Positions 62,855 to 64,000 of a stretch of 64,000 nt of DNA are shown here, piece after piece. The notes beneath the pieces are model-generated. The model was not told where the DNA came from. It searched no databases and was given only the letters and a program-made list of their open reading frames with translations. Position numbers and translations under genes: made by a program. The stretch's first letter is position 1, and each line of letters begins with the position of its first letter. Origin of the DNA: Microbacterium sp. SMR1 (GTDB lineage: Bacteria > Actinomycetota > Actinomycetes > Actinomycetales > Microbacteriaceae); NCBI RefSeq assembly GCF_003289625.1, contig NZ_QMBN01000004.1, forward strand, positions 271,299 through 335,298. Direction: 5' to 3'.

Positions 62855-64000
62855 CGGCCTCTTCGGTCTTGTCGTCGGCGCGCGCCACGAGGGCGATCAG
62901 CAGGTCGGAGCTGAGATCCGCGGCCGGTACGACGTGGGCGATGCGGCCGTCGCGGACGACCGCGATGGTGTGCGAGACCCGCAGCACCTCGTCGAGCTCG
63001 GCCGAGATGTAGACCACCGAGACGCCGTTGTCGGCGAGCTCTCCGACAAGGCGCTGCACCTCGGCCTTCGCGCCCACGTCGATGCCCCGCGTGGGCTCGT
63101 CGAGCACGACCACGCGGGGAGACAGAGCCAGCAGCCGCGCGAGCAGGACCTTCTGCTGGTTGCCGCCGGAGAGCTCCCGGACCGGGCGGTCGATGTCGGC
63201 GGGTCGGATGTTGAGGGCCTCGATCCAGCTGCGGGCGAGCTCGCGCGCGCGGGCGGCGCCCACGGGGCGCAGGACGCCGCGCTGCGCCTGCAGGGCGAGC
63301 GTGATGTTCTCGAGCACGCTGAGGTCGCCCAGCACACCGTCGGTGCGACGGTTCTCCGACGAGTAGACGACACCCCGCCCGATCGCCGACCGCGGGCCGT
63401 GGCCCCCGAGCGGGGTGCCGTCGAGGAGCACCGTGCCCTCGTCGAGGCCGTCCACGCCCGTCAGCGCGCGGGCGAACTCCGTGCGTCCGGAACCCAGCAG
63501 GCCGGCGAACCCGATGACCTCGCCCTCGGCGAGCTCGAGGTCGAACGCATGTCGCGTGCGGTTCGACCGTGCTCCCCGGGCCGACAGCACGACCGGCCCG
63601 TCGCTCAGCGGTGCGATGTCGTCGTCGATCGCCGCGAGGCGGGCTGCGGAGTCGCCGAGCATCTTCTCGACGAGCTCGACGCGCAGGAGCTCGGTGGTGG
63701 AGTACTCGCCGACGAAGCGGCCGCCGCGCAGCACGGTGACCCGGTCGCACAACTCGTAGACCTGGTCGAGGAAGTGAGACACGAACAGCACCGCGATCCC
63801 GCGGGCGGTCAGCTCGCGGACGACGCGGAACAGCTCGGCGACCTCGTCGGCGTCGAGGCTCGAGGTCGGCTCGTCGAGCACGAGCACCCGCAGGTTCGAT
63901 CCCGAGACCGCGCGCGCGATGGCCACCAGCTGCTGCACGGCGAGCGAGTGCGACGACAGCAGCGAACCCGGGTCGATCGAGACCCCGAGGGACTCGAGCG
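62847..64000 (-). CDS. Sugar ABC transporter ATP-binding protein (RbsA/MglA/AraG type), partial
   Basis: The gene runs off the right end; the visible 383 residues hold the end of the first ATPase domain (QQLVAIARAVSG, LVLDEPTSSLDADEV) and the whole second domain, with GEVIGFAGLLGSGRTEFARAL, signature LSGGNQQKVLLARLLALSPR and Walker B VVVLDEPTRGIDVGAKAEV. Two fused ATPases of this type drive pentose or hexose importers of the CUT2 class. The permease and binding protein are presumably beyond the window. The tail is short after the final strand. Confidence 0.92.
   Translation of the reverse strand, partial: LESLGVSIDPGSLLSSHSLAVQQLVAIARAVSGSNLRVLVLDEPTSSLDADEVAELFRVVRELTARGIAVLFVSHFLDQVYELCDRVTVLRGGRFVGEYSTTELLRVELVEKMLGDSAARLAAIDDDIAPLSDGPVVLSARGARSNRTRHAFDLELAEGEVIGFAGLLGSGRTEFARALTGVDGLDEGTVLLDGTPLGGHGPRSAIGRGVVYSSENRRTDGVLGDLSVLENITLALQAQRGVLRPVGAARARELARSWIEALNIRPADIDRPVRELSGGNQQKVLLARLLALSPRVVVLDEPTRGIDVGAKAEVQRLVGELADNGVSVVYISAELDEVLRVSHTIAVVRDGRIAHVVPAADLSSDLLIALVARADDKTEEADD

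Overview
The window looks like a chromosomal segment of a high-GC actinobacterium of the family Microbacteriaceae, most likely Microbacterium or a close relative. This rests on very high GC, many GTG and some TTG starts, several promoters whose -10 box sits 6-8 bases before the start codon (leaderless mRNAs), a LAxTG sortase signal, two DUF222/HNH (13E12-type) genes, a DUF7882 small protein, and LexA-type boxes of the actinobacterial TCGAAC-N4-GTTCGA form. I saw no rRNA, tRNA, CRISPR array, transposase or phage module. Layout: 1-11 kb holds housekeeping and unassigned genes: the end of an L-ribulose-5-phosphate 4-epimerase gene, a hotdog thioesterase, an XRE-type membrane regulator, UDP-glucose dehydrogenase (ugd), SelO, an aldo/keto reductase, an SRPBCC protein, the first DUF222/HNH gene, a membrane protein, a lipoprotein and two small genes. 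From 11.2 to 24 kb lies a cell-surface polysaccharide cluster of lower GC: an SGNH hydrolase and a Wzy-like polymerase on the plus strand face a compact minus-strand operon (initiating glycosylphosphotransferase, UDP-glucuronate 4-epimerase-like enzyme, three glycosyltransferases, a serine-acetyltransferase-like protein, a Wzx-like flippase and two hexapeptide acyltransferases). Three stretches without an intact gene lie between the plus-strand genes and look like decayed DNA. UDP-glucose dehydrogenase at 2.2 kb and the epimerase in the cluster together suggest a uronic-acid-containing polymer. From 24.2 to 38.5 kb is a frameshifted lipoprotein and then a carbohydrate-use locus: a binding protein, two permeases and a GH127 beta-L-arabinofuranosidase in one operon, a divergent LacI regulator with a clear operator between them, and a 2079-residue secreted, sortase-anchored multidomain glycosidase. 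The natural reading is that the anchored enzyme releases sugars outside the cell, the ABC transporter imports them, and the cytoplasmic GH127 enzyme finishes the job. From 38.5 to 57 kb is a mixed regulatory and stress region: two large LuxR-type regulators, a PadR/membrane-protein pair flanked by an 85-bp direct repeat, MarR, SDR and MerR genes, a SulP transporter, a small DUF6504-like gene under a LexA-type box, a sigma factor fused to a zinc-finger anti-sigma domain, membrane segments and an extracytoplasmic part, the second DUF222/HNH gene (also with a LexA-type box), a MurE-like ligase with an altered amino-acid-recognition motif, and short lineage-typical proteins. From 57 to 64 kb are a membrane-anchored esterase, an MprF-like protein, a secreted protein of an actinobacterial family, a LacI regulator and the end of a sugar ABC ATPase gene that runs off the window. 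The observations I rate highest are the LexA-type boxes on the DUF222/HNH and DUF6504-like genes, the repeat-flanked PadR module, the sigma/anti-sigma fusion with its translationally coupled partner, and the MurE paralogue.
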